In this document: positions 6,676-14,267 of the stretch, piece by piece
Layout of the letters: each line of letters opens with the position of its first letter
Numbering within the stretch: position 1 is the first letter of the stretch
From: Pseudomonadota bacterium
GTDB lineage: Bacteria; Pseudomonadota; Alphaproteobacteria; Rhodospirillales; 2-02-FULL-58-16
DNA length: 19,059 nt
Reading direction: 5' to 3'
Assembly: GCA_022567015.1 (NCBI GenBank)
Contig: JADFHR010000018.1
Location: 1-19,059 of the forward strand
The notes under the pieces: generated by a model
What the model saw: only the letters and a program-made list of their open reading frames with translations
Database searches by the model: none
What the model was told of the DNA's origin: nothing
Made by a program: the position numbers and the translations under genes

Positions 6676-6956
6676 TCCTACCGCAGGCGCCGGCGCCGCC
6701 GCTGCCGGCGGCGGGGCCATTCGCCCCGCCGCGGGTGCGGTCGCCGATCGCCTCGTCTGTGTGCCCGCCCGGGACCGCCGGGATGGCGTCCTTTGGGGCA
6801 GGTATCGGTGAACGGACTGGAGCGACGGCCGCGGGCATTCCGGTCCCGCGATCATCATCGTTGCCGTCGCTTTCCTCCGGTGAACGCCGCGACCCGTTTG
6901 CGGGCCACAGCCGCGCTGGCGCCGGTGGATACGAATTCGCATCCCGGCGCCGCCCA
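6676..6956. other. rpsO-pnp spacer
   Basis: This gene-free stretch lies between rpsO and pnp. Open frames crossing it are Arg/Pro/Ala-rich and match no protein family I recognise. It is GC-rich and hairpin-forming, with the best structure at 6708-6732. No clear sigma-70 promoter is visible, although a pnp-specific promoter here would be usual. Confidence 0.5.
6708..6732 (-). promoter_or_regulatory. Stable hairpin in the pnp leader
   Basis: GCGGCGGGGC and GCCCCGCCGC form a perfect 10-bp stem around a 5-base loop (GAATG on the minus strand), about 75 bases upstream of the pnp ATG. In E. coli a double-stranded stem between rpsO and pnp is cut by RNase III and mediates PNPase autoregulation. This hairpin is in the equivalent place, but shared function is inference. 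It lacks a U-tract, so it is not a standard terminator. Confidence 0.55.
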
Positions 6957-7226
6957 TTACCGGCGCAATCCCAGGCGCCCTATCAGTTCCTCGTAGCGCT
7001 TGACTTCCTTCCTCTTCACATAGTCGAGCAGGCGCCGGCGCTGTCCCACCATGCGCAGCAGGCCACGGCGCGAATGGTTATCCTTCTTGTGGATCTTCAG
7101 GTGTTCGGTGAGGTTGCCGATGCGCTCGCTGAGGATGGCCACCTGCACGTCGGGCGAGCCGGTGTCGTTATTGTTGGTGGCGAACTCTTTGATGAGCGAC
7201 TGTTTTCGCTCCGCGGTAATCGACAT
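6957..7226 (-). CDS. rpsO: 30S ribosomal protein S15
   Basis: This 89-residue protein is exactly the usual S15 length and matches along its whole span. It begins MSITAERKQSLIKEFATNNNDTGS, has the helix-turn VQVAILSERIGNLTEHLKIHKKDNHSRRGLL, and ends with RRRLLDYVKRKEVKRYEELIGRLGLRR. S15 binds 16S rRNA early in assembly of the small-subunit platform. The ATG is preceded by GGAG. It lies 16 bases after truB and before pnp, the conserved truB-rpsO-pnp order. In other bacteria S15 represses its own mRNA through a leader structure; none is obvious in the 16-base gap here. Confidence 0.97.
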   Translation of the reverse strand: MSITAERKQSLIKEFATNNNDTGSPDVQVAILSERIGNLTEHLKIHKKDNHSRRGLLRMVGQRRRLLDYVKRKEVKRYEELIGRLGLRR

Positions 7227-7242
7227 CCAATACTCCGTTTCT

Positions 7243-8169
7243 TCACAGGTTGAGCACGCGCACCGGGCGAATTTCGGCGCCGGTTATCCGGACCAACGCC
7301 ACCGGCTTGCCCTCGGCCTTGGCGCAGACGATGGCGCCTTGGGTGATGTGTTTGAGGGGTGACCGGCTTGCCACCGCCAACACGGAAATGGGCTGGCCAC
7401 GTTGCAAGCGCCTCGCTTCCGCTTCCGTCAGGGCCATCGCCGGGATGTCGGCCAGCGCGGTCTCGACGGGAAGCAGGTAGTCCGCGAGCGGCGCACTATG
7501 CCCCAGCGCGGCGAGATTATCCAGGGAAATCGCCTGCTCTTCGGTGAAGGGTCCGACGGACGTGCGGCGCAGCGCCGTAATGTGCCCGACCGTACCCAGC
7601 GCCAGCGCCAGGTCGCGCGCCAGGCTGCGCATGTAGGTGCCTTTTCCGGCGGTGACCTCGAATTCGGCATGGTCGGCGTCGGGCTGGCCGAGCAGTCCGA
7701 TATGCTCGACGTGCACGCGTCTGGGCTGCAGCCGTACCGGCTTGTCGGCGCGGGCCAGCGCATAGGCGCGCCGCCCGCCCACCTTGATCGCGGAATAGAC
7801 GGGCGGCACCTGGTCGATGTCGCCGGTGAAAGCGGGGAGCGCCTTGCAAATATCATCCGCGGTGGGGCGGACGTCGCTCTCCGCCGTCACCTTGCCCTCG
7901 GCGTCGTCGGTGGACCGCGACTCGCCCCAGCGGACGGTAAAGCGATAGACCTTGGCGCCGCCGACGGCATAGGCGACCGTCTTGGTGGCCTCGCCCAAGG
8001 CCACGGGAAGAACGCCGGTGGCCTGGGGGTCCAGGGTGCCGCCGTGCCCGGCCTTGGCGGCGCCGGTGAGGGCGCGCACCTTGCCGACGACGGCGCTGGA
8101 CGTGATGCCCGCCGGCTTGTCGATGACCAGCCAGCCGTGGATCGGCTTGCCGCCCCGCCTACGCCCCAT
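7243..8169 (-). CDS. truB: tRNA pseudouridine(55) synthase TruB
   Basis: TruB isomerises U55 to pseudouridine in the T-loop of tRNAs. From the ATG at 8169 the protein has 308 residues. Its N-terminus is GWLVIDKPAGITSSAVVGKVR, and the catalytic aspartate is Asp47 in GHGGTLDPQATGVLP. Further family motifs are KVYRFTVRWGESRSTDDAEG, VPPVYSAIKVGGRRAYALAR and GTYMRSLARDLALALG. A C-terminal PUA-like region is present (MALTEAEARRLQRGQPI...). An open extension upstream to 8259 is ignored because it overlaps rbfA and is not conserved in character. The chosen ATG overlaps the end of rbfA by 11 bases, indicating translational coupling. Confidence 0.95.
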   Translation of the reverse strand: MGRRRGGKPIHGWLVIDKPAGITSSAVVGKVRALTGAAKAGHGGTLDPQATGVLPVALGEATKTVAYAVGGAKVYRFTVRWGESRSTDDAEGKVTAESDVRPTADDICKALPAFTGDIDQVPPVYSAIKVGGRRAYALARADKPVRLQPRRVHVEHIGLLGQPDADHAEFEVTAGKGTYMRSLARDLALALGTVGHITALRRTSVGPFTEEQAISLDNLAALGHSAPLADYLLPVETALADIPAMALTEAEARRLQRGQPISVLAVASRSPLKHITQGAIVCAKAEGKPVALVRITGAEIRPVRVLNL

Positions 8170-8578
8170 GGGTCTCCTCGTCCTCGGCCCGATCCTCCCC
8201 CAGGTCGCGGGCGACCGCGGGATCGCGCAACAGGGTGTCGATGCGGTGCGCCTCGTCAAACGACGTGTCGGCGCGAAACGTGATGTCGGGAACGTACTTC
8301 AGCCTGACGGCCTTCGCCATCTGGCGGCGCAGGAAAGGCCGCGCCCGGGTCAGTCCGGTGACCACGGCCTCGGTTTCGCCGCCGCCCAGGGGAATGACGA
8401 ACACGGTGGCTTTGCGGAGATCCGGGCTGACCCGCACTTCGGTGACGGTGACGGATACGCCCTTGAGGTCGGGATCGCGTACCTCGCCGCGTTCCAGGAT
8501 CCACGCCAAGGCATGGCGCAACTCTTCGCCGACCCGCAACTGGCGCTGGCTGGGACCCCTTTCCGTCCGTCTGTCCAT
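8159..8578 (-). CDS. rbfA: 30S ribosome-binding factor RbfA
   Basis: RbfA is a KH-like factor needed for late maturation of the 30S subunit and 16S rRNA 5' end processing. From the ATG at 8578 the protein has 139 residues and starts in the usual way, RGPSQRQLRVGEELRHALAWIL. The core GVSVTVTEVRVSPDLRKATVFV and LRRQMAKAVRLKYVPDITFRADTSFDEAHRIDTLL follow. The tail is acidic. A GAGG Shine-Dalgarno lies about five bases before this ATG. An alternative TTG at 8644 would add 22 unconserved residues but shorten the gap to infB from 78 to 12 bases. It sits between infB and truB as in most proteobacteria. Confidence 0.94.
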   Translation of the reverse strand: MDRRTERGPSQRQLRVGEELRHALAWILERGEVRDPDLKGVSVTVTEVRVSPDLRKATVFVIPLGGGETEAVVTGLTRARPFLRRQMAKAVRLKYVPDITFRADTSFDEAHRIDTLLRDPAVARDLGEDRAEDEETHGA

Positions 8579-8656
8579 GGTACCCTCGATCAACGCGCAC
8601 CCCACCGCCGTATCTTTGGCGGATGAAACGCGAATATCCGGCAAGGAAGCCCCGGC

Positions 8657-11260
8657 TCACAACTCCCGGGCCACCTCCTCGATTTCGAAACACTCGATGG
8701 TGTCGCCGACCTGGACGTCCTGGTAGTTTTCAAAGGCCATGCCGCAGTCAAGACCTTCCTTGACTTCCTTGACGTCGTCCTTGAAGCGCTTGAGCTGACC
8801 CAGGCTGCCAACGTGGATGACCGCCAGGTCGCGCAGCAGCCGCACCCGCGCCCCGCGGCGGACCACGCCCTCGGTCACCATGCAGCCGGCCACCTTGCCC
8901 ACCTTGGAAACGTTGAACACCTCGCGGATCTCCGCGTAGCCCAGCATACGTTCGTGGATGGCCGGCGCCAGCATGCCCGACAACATCTTTTTCAGGTCGT
9001 CCGTCACGTCGTAGATAATGGTGTAGTAGCGGATGTCCACATTGTCGCGCTTGGCCATGCCGCGGGCCTGGGCATCCGCGCGCACGTTGAAACCGATGAT
9101 CAAGGCCCCCGACGCCCGCGCCAGCGTCACATCCGATTCGTTGATGCCGCCGACGCCTGAGTGCAGGGTACGCGTCCGCACCTCGTCCGTGCCCATCTTG
9201 TCCAAGGCGCCCTGGATGGCCTCCACGGAGCCGTCGGCGTCGCCCTTGATCACCAACGGCAATTCCTTGGTTACGCCTTCCTCGGCCTGGGCGAACATCT
9301 GTTCCACGGACCACCGCGTGGTGGCGGCCACCTTGGCGTCCCGATCCCGGCGCCGGCGGAATTCGGTGATCTCCCGGGCCCGGGCTTCGCCGTCGACGAC
9401 GTTGACATCGTCGCCGGCCGCCGGGGTGCCGCCGAGGCCCAGAACTTCCACCGGCACCGCGGGCCGGGCCTCCTCGATGGTGTCTCCGCGGGAGTCAAGG
9501 AGGGCGCGCACGCGGCCCCACTCGCCGCCGGCGACGAAGATGTCGCCCACCTTCAGTGTTCCACGGTGGATCAGGACGGTGACCAACGATCCCCGGCCGC
9601 TTTCCATCCTGGCTTCCACGACCACGCCTTCCGCCGGCCGGTCGGGGTTGGCCTTGAGGTCCAGGAGTTCGGCTTGCAGCAGGATGGCTTCTTCCAGCTT
9701 GTCCAGGTTGGTCCGTTCCTTGGCCGAGACCTCCACGCACAGGATATCGCCACCCAAATCCTCGACCACCATGTCGTGCTGCAGCAGGTCCGTCCGCACG
9801 CGGCCGGGATCGGCGCCGGGTTTGTCGATCTTGTTTATGGCCACGATCATGGGCACGCCCGCCGCCCGGGCGTGGTTCATGGCCTCGATGGTCTGGGGCA
9901 TGATGCCGTCGTCGGCGGCCACCACCAGGATCACGATGTCGGTCACCTTGGCGCCCCGGGCGCGCATTTCGGTGAAGGCCGCATGGCCCGGCGTGTCGAT
10001 AAAGGTGATCGTCGCCCCGGACTTGAGAGTCACCTCGTAGGCACCGATGTGCTGGGTGATGCCGCCCGCCTCATGAGACGCCACGTCGGTTTCGCGCAAC
10101 GCATCGAGAAGCAGGGTCTTGCCGTGGTCGACGTGCCCCATCACGGTCACCACCGGCGGCCGGGGAACGAGGCTGGCCTCGTCGTCGGCGTCGCCCTTGA
10201 GGCCGATCTCCACATCGGCGTCGCTGACGCGCTTGACGTTGTGGCCGAATTCGCTGACCACCAGTTCCGCCGTGTCGGCGTCGATGGTTTGCGACATGGA
10301 CGTCATGACATCCATTTTCATCAATGCCCTGACCACGTCCGTGCCACGCTCGGCCATGCGGTTGGCCAGCTCCTGCACGGTGATGGTTTCGGGTATGACC
10401 ACGTCGCGGATGACCTTTTTCTCTTCCTTCGGCTTTTGTTGCAGTCTTTGCTTCTCCCAGGCGCGTCTGGCCGAGGCCAGGCTGCGGACGCGCTCTTCGC
10501 GCTCACCGGTGACCTCGTCAATGCGGCCGCGTCCGGAACGGCGGCGCCCCTCGTGACGGCGCGGGGCCAGGGTTGGACGGCGGGCGTCGGCACGGAAGGG
10601 CCGTTTCCCGCCGCCGCGACGCTCGGCCTCTCCCTCGGCTTCTTCCCGGGCCACCAATTTGGCCGCGGCGACCGACGCCGAGGCCTTGGCCTGCTCTTCG
10701 CGCCGGCGGGCCTCCTCGTCGGCCTGTTTGCGGGCCTCCTCCTCGGCCCGGCGGGCGGCCTCTTCGGCATCGGCTTCCTTGGGCAAGCCCTCTTCGGCCT
10801 CGCGGCCGACTTCCGCGGTCCCGTCCGCCGCCGACGGGCCGGGAAAATCCGCGACCGGCGGGAATGGGGTTTGCGCCCGGGCCGCTACTTGCGATTTGCG
10901 GGAGTCCTCGAGGGCACGGGCGCGGGCGGCCTTTTCCTCGGTGGTCAGGCTGACCGCCGCGCCCTGGTGGAGGGAGACGTCCGCCTCCTTCCTTTCGCCG
11001 CCGGCGGGGGAAAACGCTGTGGCGGCAGCATCCGCGGCGCCTGTGATTTGCTCCTTGACCTCCGCCATGGCGCCGCCGGCATCGGGGGCATAGGTGCGCT
11101 TCTTGCGGATCTCGACCGCCACCATCTTGGAGCGCCCATGGGAAAAGCTTTGCCGGACCTGACCGAATTCGACGGTCTTGCGGATCTCCAGCTTTCTCGG
11201 CCGCGACAGGCCCAGCCGCCTTTTCCCTTTTTGCTCTTCCTGTTCTTCGATATCGGTCAT
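8657..11260 (-). CDS. infB: Translation initiation factor IF-2
   Basis: IF-2 is the GTPase that brings fMet-tRNA to the 30S subunit and promotes subunit joining. The 867-residue protein opens with a conserved basic segment (GLSRPRKLEIRKTVEFGQVRQSFSHGRSKMVAVEIRKKR). A low-complexity Glu/Ala/Arg-rich linker at about 60-280 is predicted helical. The IF2 N-domain lies at about 290-320 (ETITVQELANRMAERG). The GTPase domain carries G1 GHVDHGKT at 375-382, G3 DTPGH at 422-426 and G4 NKID at 476-479. Domains II to IV run to the C-terminus. It is 27 bases downstream of the ylxR-like gene in the nusA-infB operon. The coding is intact and full length. Confidence 0.97.
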   Translation of the reverse strand: MTDIEEQEEQKGKRRLGLSRPRKLEIRKTVEFGQVRQSFSHGRSKMVAVEIRKKRTYAPDAGGAMAEVKEQITGAADAAATAFSPAGGERKEADVSLHQGAAVSLTTEEKAARARALEDSRKSQVAARAQTPFPPVADFPGPSAADGTAEVGREAEEGLPKEADAEEAARRAEEEARKQADEEARRREEQAKASASVAAAKLVAREEAEGEAERRGGGKRPFRADARRPTLAPRRHEGRRRSGRGRIDEVTGEREERVRSLASARRAWEKQRLQQKPKEEKKVIRDVVIPETITVQELANRMAERGTDVVRALMKMDVMTSMSQTIDADTAELVVSEFGHNVKRVSDADVEIGLKGDADDEASLVPRPPVVTVMGHVDHGKTLLLDALRETDVASHEAGGITQHIGAYEVTLKSGATITFIDTPGHAAFTEMRARGAKVTDIVILVVAADDGIMPQTIEAMNHARAAGVPMIVAINKIDKPGADPGRVRTDLLQHDMVVEDLGGDILCVEVSAKERTNLDKLEEAILLQAELLDLKANPDRPAEGVVVEARMESGRGSLVTVLIHRGTLKVGDIFVAGGEWGRVRALLDSRGDTIEEARPAVPVEVLGLGGTPAAGDDVNVVDGEARAREITEFRRRRDRDAKVAATTRWSVEQMFAQAEEGVTKELPLVIKGDADGSVEAIQGALDKMGTDEVRTRTLHSGVGGINESDVTLARASGALIIGFNVRADAQARGMAKRDNVDIRYYTIIYDVTDDLKKMLSGMLAPAIHERMLGYAEIREVFNVSKVGKVAGCMVTEGVVRRGARVRLLRDLAVIHVGSLGQLKRFKDDVKEVKEGLDCGMAFENYQDVQVGDTIECFEIEEVAREL

Positions 11261-11287
11261 GTCAGTCCGCTCAAAAACCGGCCCGCG

Positions 11288-12010
11288 TCAGGCCGTGCCG
11301 TCTTCGCGCCGGAAACCCGCCAGGCGCGCCGCCTCGCCGAGCAGGCTCTCGGCCAGCCGTCCCGGCGCCAAGACCAGGTGTACGACGCCTTGCCGTCCCA
11401 GCGCGCGGCCCAGTTCGGCGCCGCTGAACAGGTCGACCAGCGGCAAACCGGAGGCCAGCGCCCGCATCCTGGCACGTCCGCCCGGCGCGCCGTCGGCGGC
11501 GGCGACCAGCATCGCCCCCCGCCCCGCGCGCAGCCACGCCCGCGCCTTGTCCGACCCGGCCACGGCCTGCCCGGCGCGGCGCGCCAGCCCGATGAGGTCG
11601 AGACAGCGGCGCGCCAAAAGCCGTTCCACCCGGTCGGCAAGATCGGCCGGGACGGCGACGCGGGCCCGTGCCGCCTTGGCGAACAGGTTCTTGGCGCAGG
11701 CTGTATTTACCATATCCCTTTGTGCGCTCAACCAAATACCCCGCCCCGGAAGGCGTCCTTCCACGTCCGGGACCACTTCCCGGCCGGGTCCGACAACGAA
11801 GCGCAGCAACTCCTCTTTCCGGCGCACCGCACCGCTGACAATGCACCGCCTGAAGGGACCACGACGCCCGTGTTGCGTGCCGGTCCGCGTGCCGTCGGCC
11901 TGTGGCCGGGCTCGCGCGGCCGCATTCCTCTTATCCGTCTTTCGATTCCTCCTCGCCGTCGGGCGCCGGGGCGTCGGCGGAGGCCGTATCTTCCTCCGCC
12001 GCCACGCCAT
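11288..12010 (-). CDS. YlxR (DUF448) / L7Ae-like fusion RNA-binding protein
   Basis: The protein joins a YlxR domain at about 50-120 (GPFRRCIVSGAVRRKEELLRFVVGP, then VPDVEGRLPGRGIWLSAQRD and a NLFAKAARA helix) to an L7Ae-like domain from about 135 (LDLIGLARRAGQAVAGSDKARAWLRAGRGAMLVAAADGA). Such fusions are common in alphaproteobacteria between nusA and infB. They are thought to bind RNA and nucleic-acid machinery, and YlxR binds the RNase P RNA in some bacteria. The start is unclear: the only in-frame ATG is at 12010, which overlaps the nusA 3' end by 80 bases. An ATG right after the nusA stop (11925) is in another frame. The first 45 residues are Arg-rich and unlike the family, so they may not be translated, or a frameshift may be present. 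Confidence 0.85.
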   Translation of the reverse strand: MAWRRRKIRPPPTPRRPTARRNRKTDKRNAAARARPQADGTRTGTQHGRRGPFRRCIVSGAVRRKEELLRFVVGPGREVVPDVEGRLPGRGIWLSAQRDMVNTACAKNLFAKAARARVAVPADLADRVERLLARRCLDLIGLARRAGQAVAGSDKARAWLRAGRGAMLVAAADGAPGGRARMRALASGLPLVDLFSGAELGRALGRQGVVHLVLAPGRLAESLLGEAARLAGFRREDGTA

Positions 12011-13559
12011 CCCCTGCGGCGGCTTCGCCCGCGGCGTCTTCGTCGGCGAACCAGTGGGCGCGGGCGGCCATGATAATCGCGTTGGCCTCCTCTTCCCGGA
12101 GGGTGCCGGCGGGCACGATATCCCTCAGTTCGTCGCCGGCAAGATCGGCCAGATTGTCGCGCGTCTTGACCCCGTGTTCGCCAAGGGCCACCAGCAAGGC
12201 CGGCGTCACCCCTTCGACCTCGGCCAGATCATCGCTCACGCCCAGTTCTTTGCGGCGGCGCGCCAGTTCCTCGTCCCTGACGGTGAGAAAGCCCCGCGCG
12301 CGCTCTTGCAGTTCCTTGGCCGTGTCCTCGCCGAAGCCCTCGATTTCGGCCAGGTCGTCCAGGGGCACGAACGCCACTTCCTCGACCGTGGCGAAGCCCT
12401 CGGTAACCAACAGATGTGCGATCACCTCCTCCACGTCCAGGGCGTCGACGAACATTTGCGAATGGTTGCGGAATTCCTCGCTGCGGCGCTCCGATTCCTC
12501 GGCCTCGGTGAGGATATCGATGTCCCAGCCGGAGAGCTGGGAGGCCAGGCGGACGTTCTGGCCGCGCCGTCCGATGGCAAGACTGAGTTGGTCGTCCGGA
12601 ACCACCACCTCGATGCGGTTGGCTTCCTCGTCCAGGACCACCTTGGCCACCTCGGCGGGGGCGAGCGCGTTGACGATGAAGGTGGCGGGGTCGGGCGACC
12701 ACTGGATGATGTCGATCTTCTCGCCCTGGAGCTCCCCAACCACGGCCTGGACGCGGGAGCCGCGCATACCGATGCAGGGGCCGACCGGGTCGATGCTGGA
12801 ATCGTGGGAGACGACCGCGATCTTGGCGCGCGAGCCCGCGTCCCGGGCCACCGACATGATCTCGATGATGTTGTCGTAAATTTCCGGCACTTCCTGGGCG
12901 AACAGCTTGGCCATGAACTGGGGATGGGTGCGCGACAGGAAGATCTGCGGGCCGCGTGGCTCCTCGCGCACGTCCATGATGTAGGCGCGCACCCGGTCGC
13001 CGGTGGAATAGTGTTCGCGCGGGATGCACTCGTCGCGGCGCAAGAGCGCTTCCGCCCGGCTCAAATCCACGATCACGTTGCCAAATTCGATGCGCTTGAC
13101 CAGACCGTTGACGATCTCGCCGACGCGGTCCTTGTACTCTTCGTGCTGGCGTTTACGCTCGGCCTCGCGCACCTTCTGCACGATCACCTGCTTGGCCGTC
13201 TGGGCGGCGATGCGGCCGAAGTCGATGGGCGGCAACGGGTCGATCAGGAAATCGCCGATCTCCGCGTCCGGCTTGGTCTTGCGCGCCGATTCCAGGTCCG
13301 TCTGGGTGATCTCGTTCTCCACCTCCTCCGCCACCTCGACGTAGCGCGCCAGCGCAATCTCGCCGGACGTGCGGTCGATCGTGGCGCGGATATCGTGCTC
13401 GTGTCCGTATTTCGAGCGCCCGGCCTTTTGAATCGCCTGCTCCATGGCTTCGAGAACCTCTTCGCGCTCGATTCCCTTGTCGCGGGCGACGGATTCGGCC
13501 ACCTGCAGCAGTTCGGGGCGCGCGCGAACGGCCTCGATATCCGGGTTGGTGTCGATCAT
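11931..13559 (-). CDS. nusA: Transcription termination/antitermination factor NusA
   Basis: NusA binds RNA polymerase and nascent RNA and controls pausing, termination and antitermination. The 542-residue protein has an N-terminal polymerase-binding domain (1-130), an S1 domain (about 145-210), and KH1 and KH2 with IGMRGSRV at 263-270 and IGRRGQNV at 329-336. C-terminal helix-hairpin-helix acidic repeats follow (EVIAHLLVTEGFATVEEVAF; EGVTPALLVALGEHGVKTRDNLADLAGDELRDI). A final low-complexity acidic tail is rich in Ala, Asp and Glu. The ATG overlaps the rimP stop by four bases (ATGA), so translation is coupled. Its 3' end overlaps the putative start region of the ylxR-like gene. Confidence 0.96.
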   Translation of the reverse strand: MIDTNPDIEAVRARPELLQVAESVARDKGIEREEVLEAMEQAIQKAGRSKYGHEHDIRATIDRTSGEIALARYVEVAEEVENEITQTDLESARKTKPDAEIGDFLIDPLPPIDFGRIAAQTAKQVIVQKVREAERKRQHEEYKDRVGEIVNGLVKRIEFGNVIVDLSRAEALLRRDECIPREHYSTGDRVRAYIMDVREEPRGPQIFLSRTHPQFMAKLFAQEVPEIYDNIIEIMSVARDAGSRAKIAVVSHDSSIDPVGPCIGMRGSRVQAVVGELQGEKIDIIQWSPDPATFIVNALAPAEVAKVVLDEEANRIEVVVPDDQLSLAIGRRGQNVRLASQLSGWDIDILTEAEESERRSEEFRNHSQMFVDALDVEEVIAHLLVTEGFATVEEVAFVPLDDLAEIEGFGEDTAKELQERARGFLTVRDEELARRRKELGVSDDLAEVEGVTPALLVALGEHGVKTRDNLADLAGDELRDIVPAGTLREEEANAIIMAARAHWFADEDAAGEAAAGDGVAAEEDTASADAPAPDGEEESKDG

Positions 13560-14047
13560 GGTCCTTTCCGTTTCTCCGATGCCGCCAGCAGCTCGTCGGT
13601 GAGCAGCAGTTTCGCCCGCCCGATGTCCGCATACGGCAGATCCACCGTGGCTCCTTCCACCTGGATCCGCACCACCTGGCCGGCGACACCGACCAGCCGG
13701 CCGCGGAAGCGGCGGCGTCCGCCGACCGGACGATTCGTCTCCACCTTGGCCTCGAACCCGGCGAAGCGCTCGAAGTCACCGAGACGCACCAAGGGGCGGT
13801 CGATGCCGGGCGAACTCACCTCGAGGGTGAAGGCGCCCGCGATGGGGTCCTCCACCTCAAGCACGGCGGCGATGGCGCGGCTGATGTCGGCGCAGTCGTC
13901 GACCATCATCGCCTTGCCGTCCCGGCGCTCGGCCATGACTTGCAGCCGTGGCCTCTGCCCGCCCGAAATCTGCACCCGCACGACGGTGAAACCCAAAGCC
14001 TCCACCGTGGGCGTAATGAGTCGCTCGATGCGGCCACACAAATCCAT
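13556..14047 (-). CDS. rimP: Ribosome maturation factor RimP
   Basis: RimP assists 30S assembly. The ATG at 14047 gives 163 residues beginning MDLCGRIERLITPTVEALGFTVVRVQISGG. The central motifs are LQVMAERRDGKAMMVDDCADISRAIAAVLEVEDPI and LEVSSPGIDRPLVRLGDFERFAGFEAKVE, followed by the C-terminal Sm-like domain (RGRLVGVAGQVVRIQVEGATVDLPYADIGRAKLLL). The frame stays open upstream to 14146, but that stretch contains two hairpins and no conserved residues, so it is treated as leader. An AAGGA lies 11 bases before the ATG. It is the first gene of the rimP-nusA-ylxR-infB-rbfA-truB-rpsO-pnp operon. Confidence 0.94.
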   Translation of the reverse strand: MDLCGRIERLITPTVEALGFTVVRVQISGGQRPRLQVMAERRDGKAMMVDDCADISRAIAAVLEVEDPIAGAFTLEVSSPGIDRPLVRLGDFERFAGFEAKVETNRPVGGRRRFRGRLVGVAGQVVRIQVEGATVDLPYADIGRAKLLLTDELLAASEKRKGP

Positions 14048-14097
14048 CCCGGCGACCCTGTCCTTCGTTGAGCCCGGGCCGCCATGACAAACGGCCC

Positions 14098-14123
14098 AAA
14101 AACAAAGAGCGGGCCTGAGGCCC
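14098..14123 (-). terminator. Terminator-like hairpin in the rimP leader (possible attenuator)
   Basis: On the minus strand GGGCC-TCA-GGCCC is a perfect 5-bp stem with a 3-base loop, followed by GCTCTTTGTTTTT. It lies downstream of the rimP promoter and about 50 bases before the rimP ATG. It would therefore end transcripts that begin at that promoter as well as read-through from trmB. Confidence 0.6.
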
Positions 14124-14132
14124 ACCCTTATC

Positions 14133-14156
14133 TGACCCGCACGCAACTTCGGGTCA
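14133..14156 (-). promoter_or_regulatory. Upstream hairpin of the rimP leader
   Basis: TGACCCG and CGGGTCA form a perfect 7-bp stem around a 10-base loop (AAGTTGCGTG on the minus strand). It lies 9 bases before the terminator-like hairpin. The pair looks like a regulatory leader, for example a protein-binding or antiterminator element. No known motif was matched with certainty. Confidence 0.5.
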
Positions 14157-14188
14157 ATGGGACCAATTCGTTGTTATTCGTAAGCACA

Positions 14189-14216
14189 TATATACCCTGT
14201 GGCGTTTCGAACACAA
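14189..14216 (-). promoter_or_regulatory. Promoter of the rimP-nusA-infB operon
   Basis: The minus strand reads TTGTGT (plus 14211-14216), 16 bases, then TATATA (plus 14189-14194), in the gap after trmB. Transcription would begin near 14182, giving a leader of about 135 bases that includes both hairpins. The AT-rich -10 stands out between GC-rich flanks. Confidence 0.55.
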
Positions 14217-14267
14217 GGGTTTTCGCACCGAAACCGGCGCTTCCCGCGGCCCCGGAGCGCCGGCGCC

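Noticed and set aside
6664..6957. 97-codon minus-strand frame between rpsO and pnp
   Set aside because: Arg/Pro/Ala-rich, contains the leader hairpin, no ribosome-binding site or conserved motif.
9161..12073. 970-codon plus-strand open frame antisense to infB and ylxR
   Set aside because: Its product is low-complexity in Gly, His, Arg and Asp, has no recognisable domain, and mirrors the codon bias of the well-supported infB gene on the other strand. Long antisense frames are expected in GC-rich genes.
11178..14087. 969-codon plus-strand open frame antisense to nusA and rimP
   Set aside because: Ser/Arg/Ala-rich composition without motifs; it crosses several real gene boundaries and the rimP leader edge on the opposite strand. 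It is a shadow of GC-rich coding.
13556..14146. Longer rimP starting at 14146
   Set aside because: The extra 33 codons contain the two leader hairpins and lack conservation in character; the family N-terminus begins at 14047.
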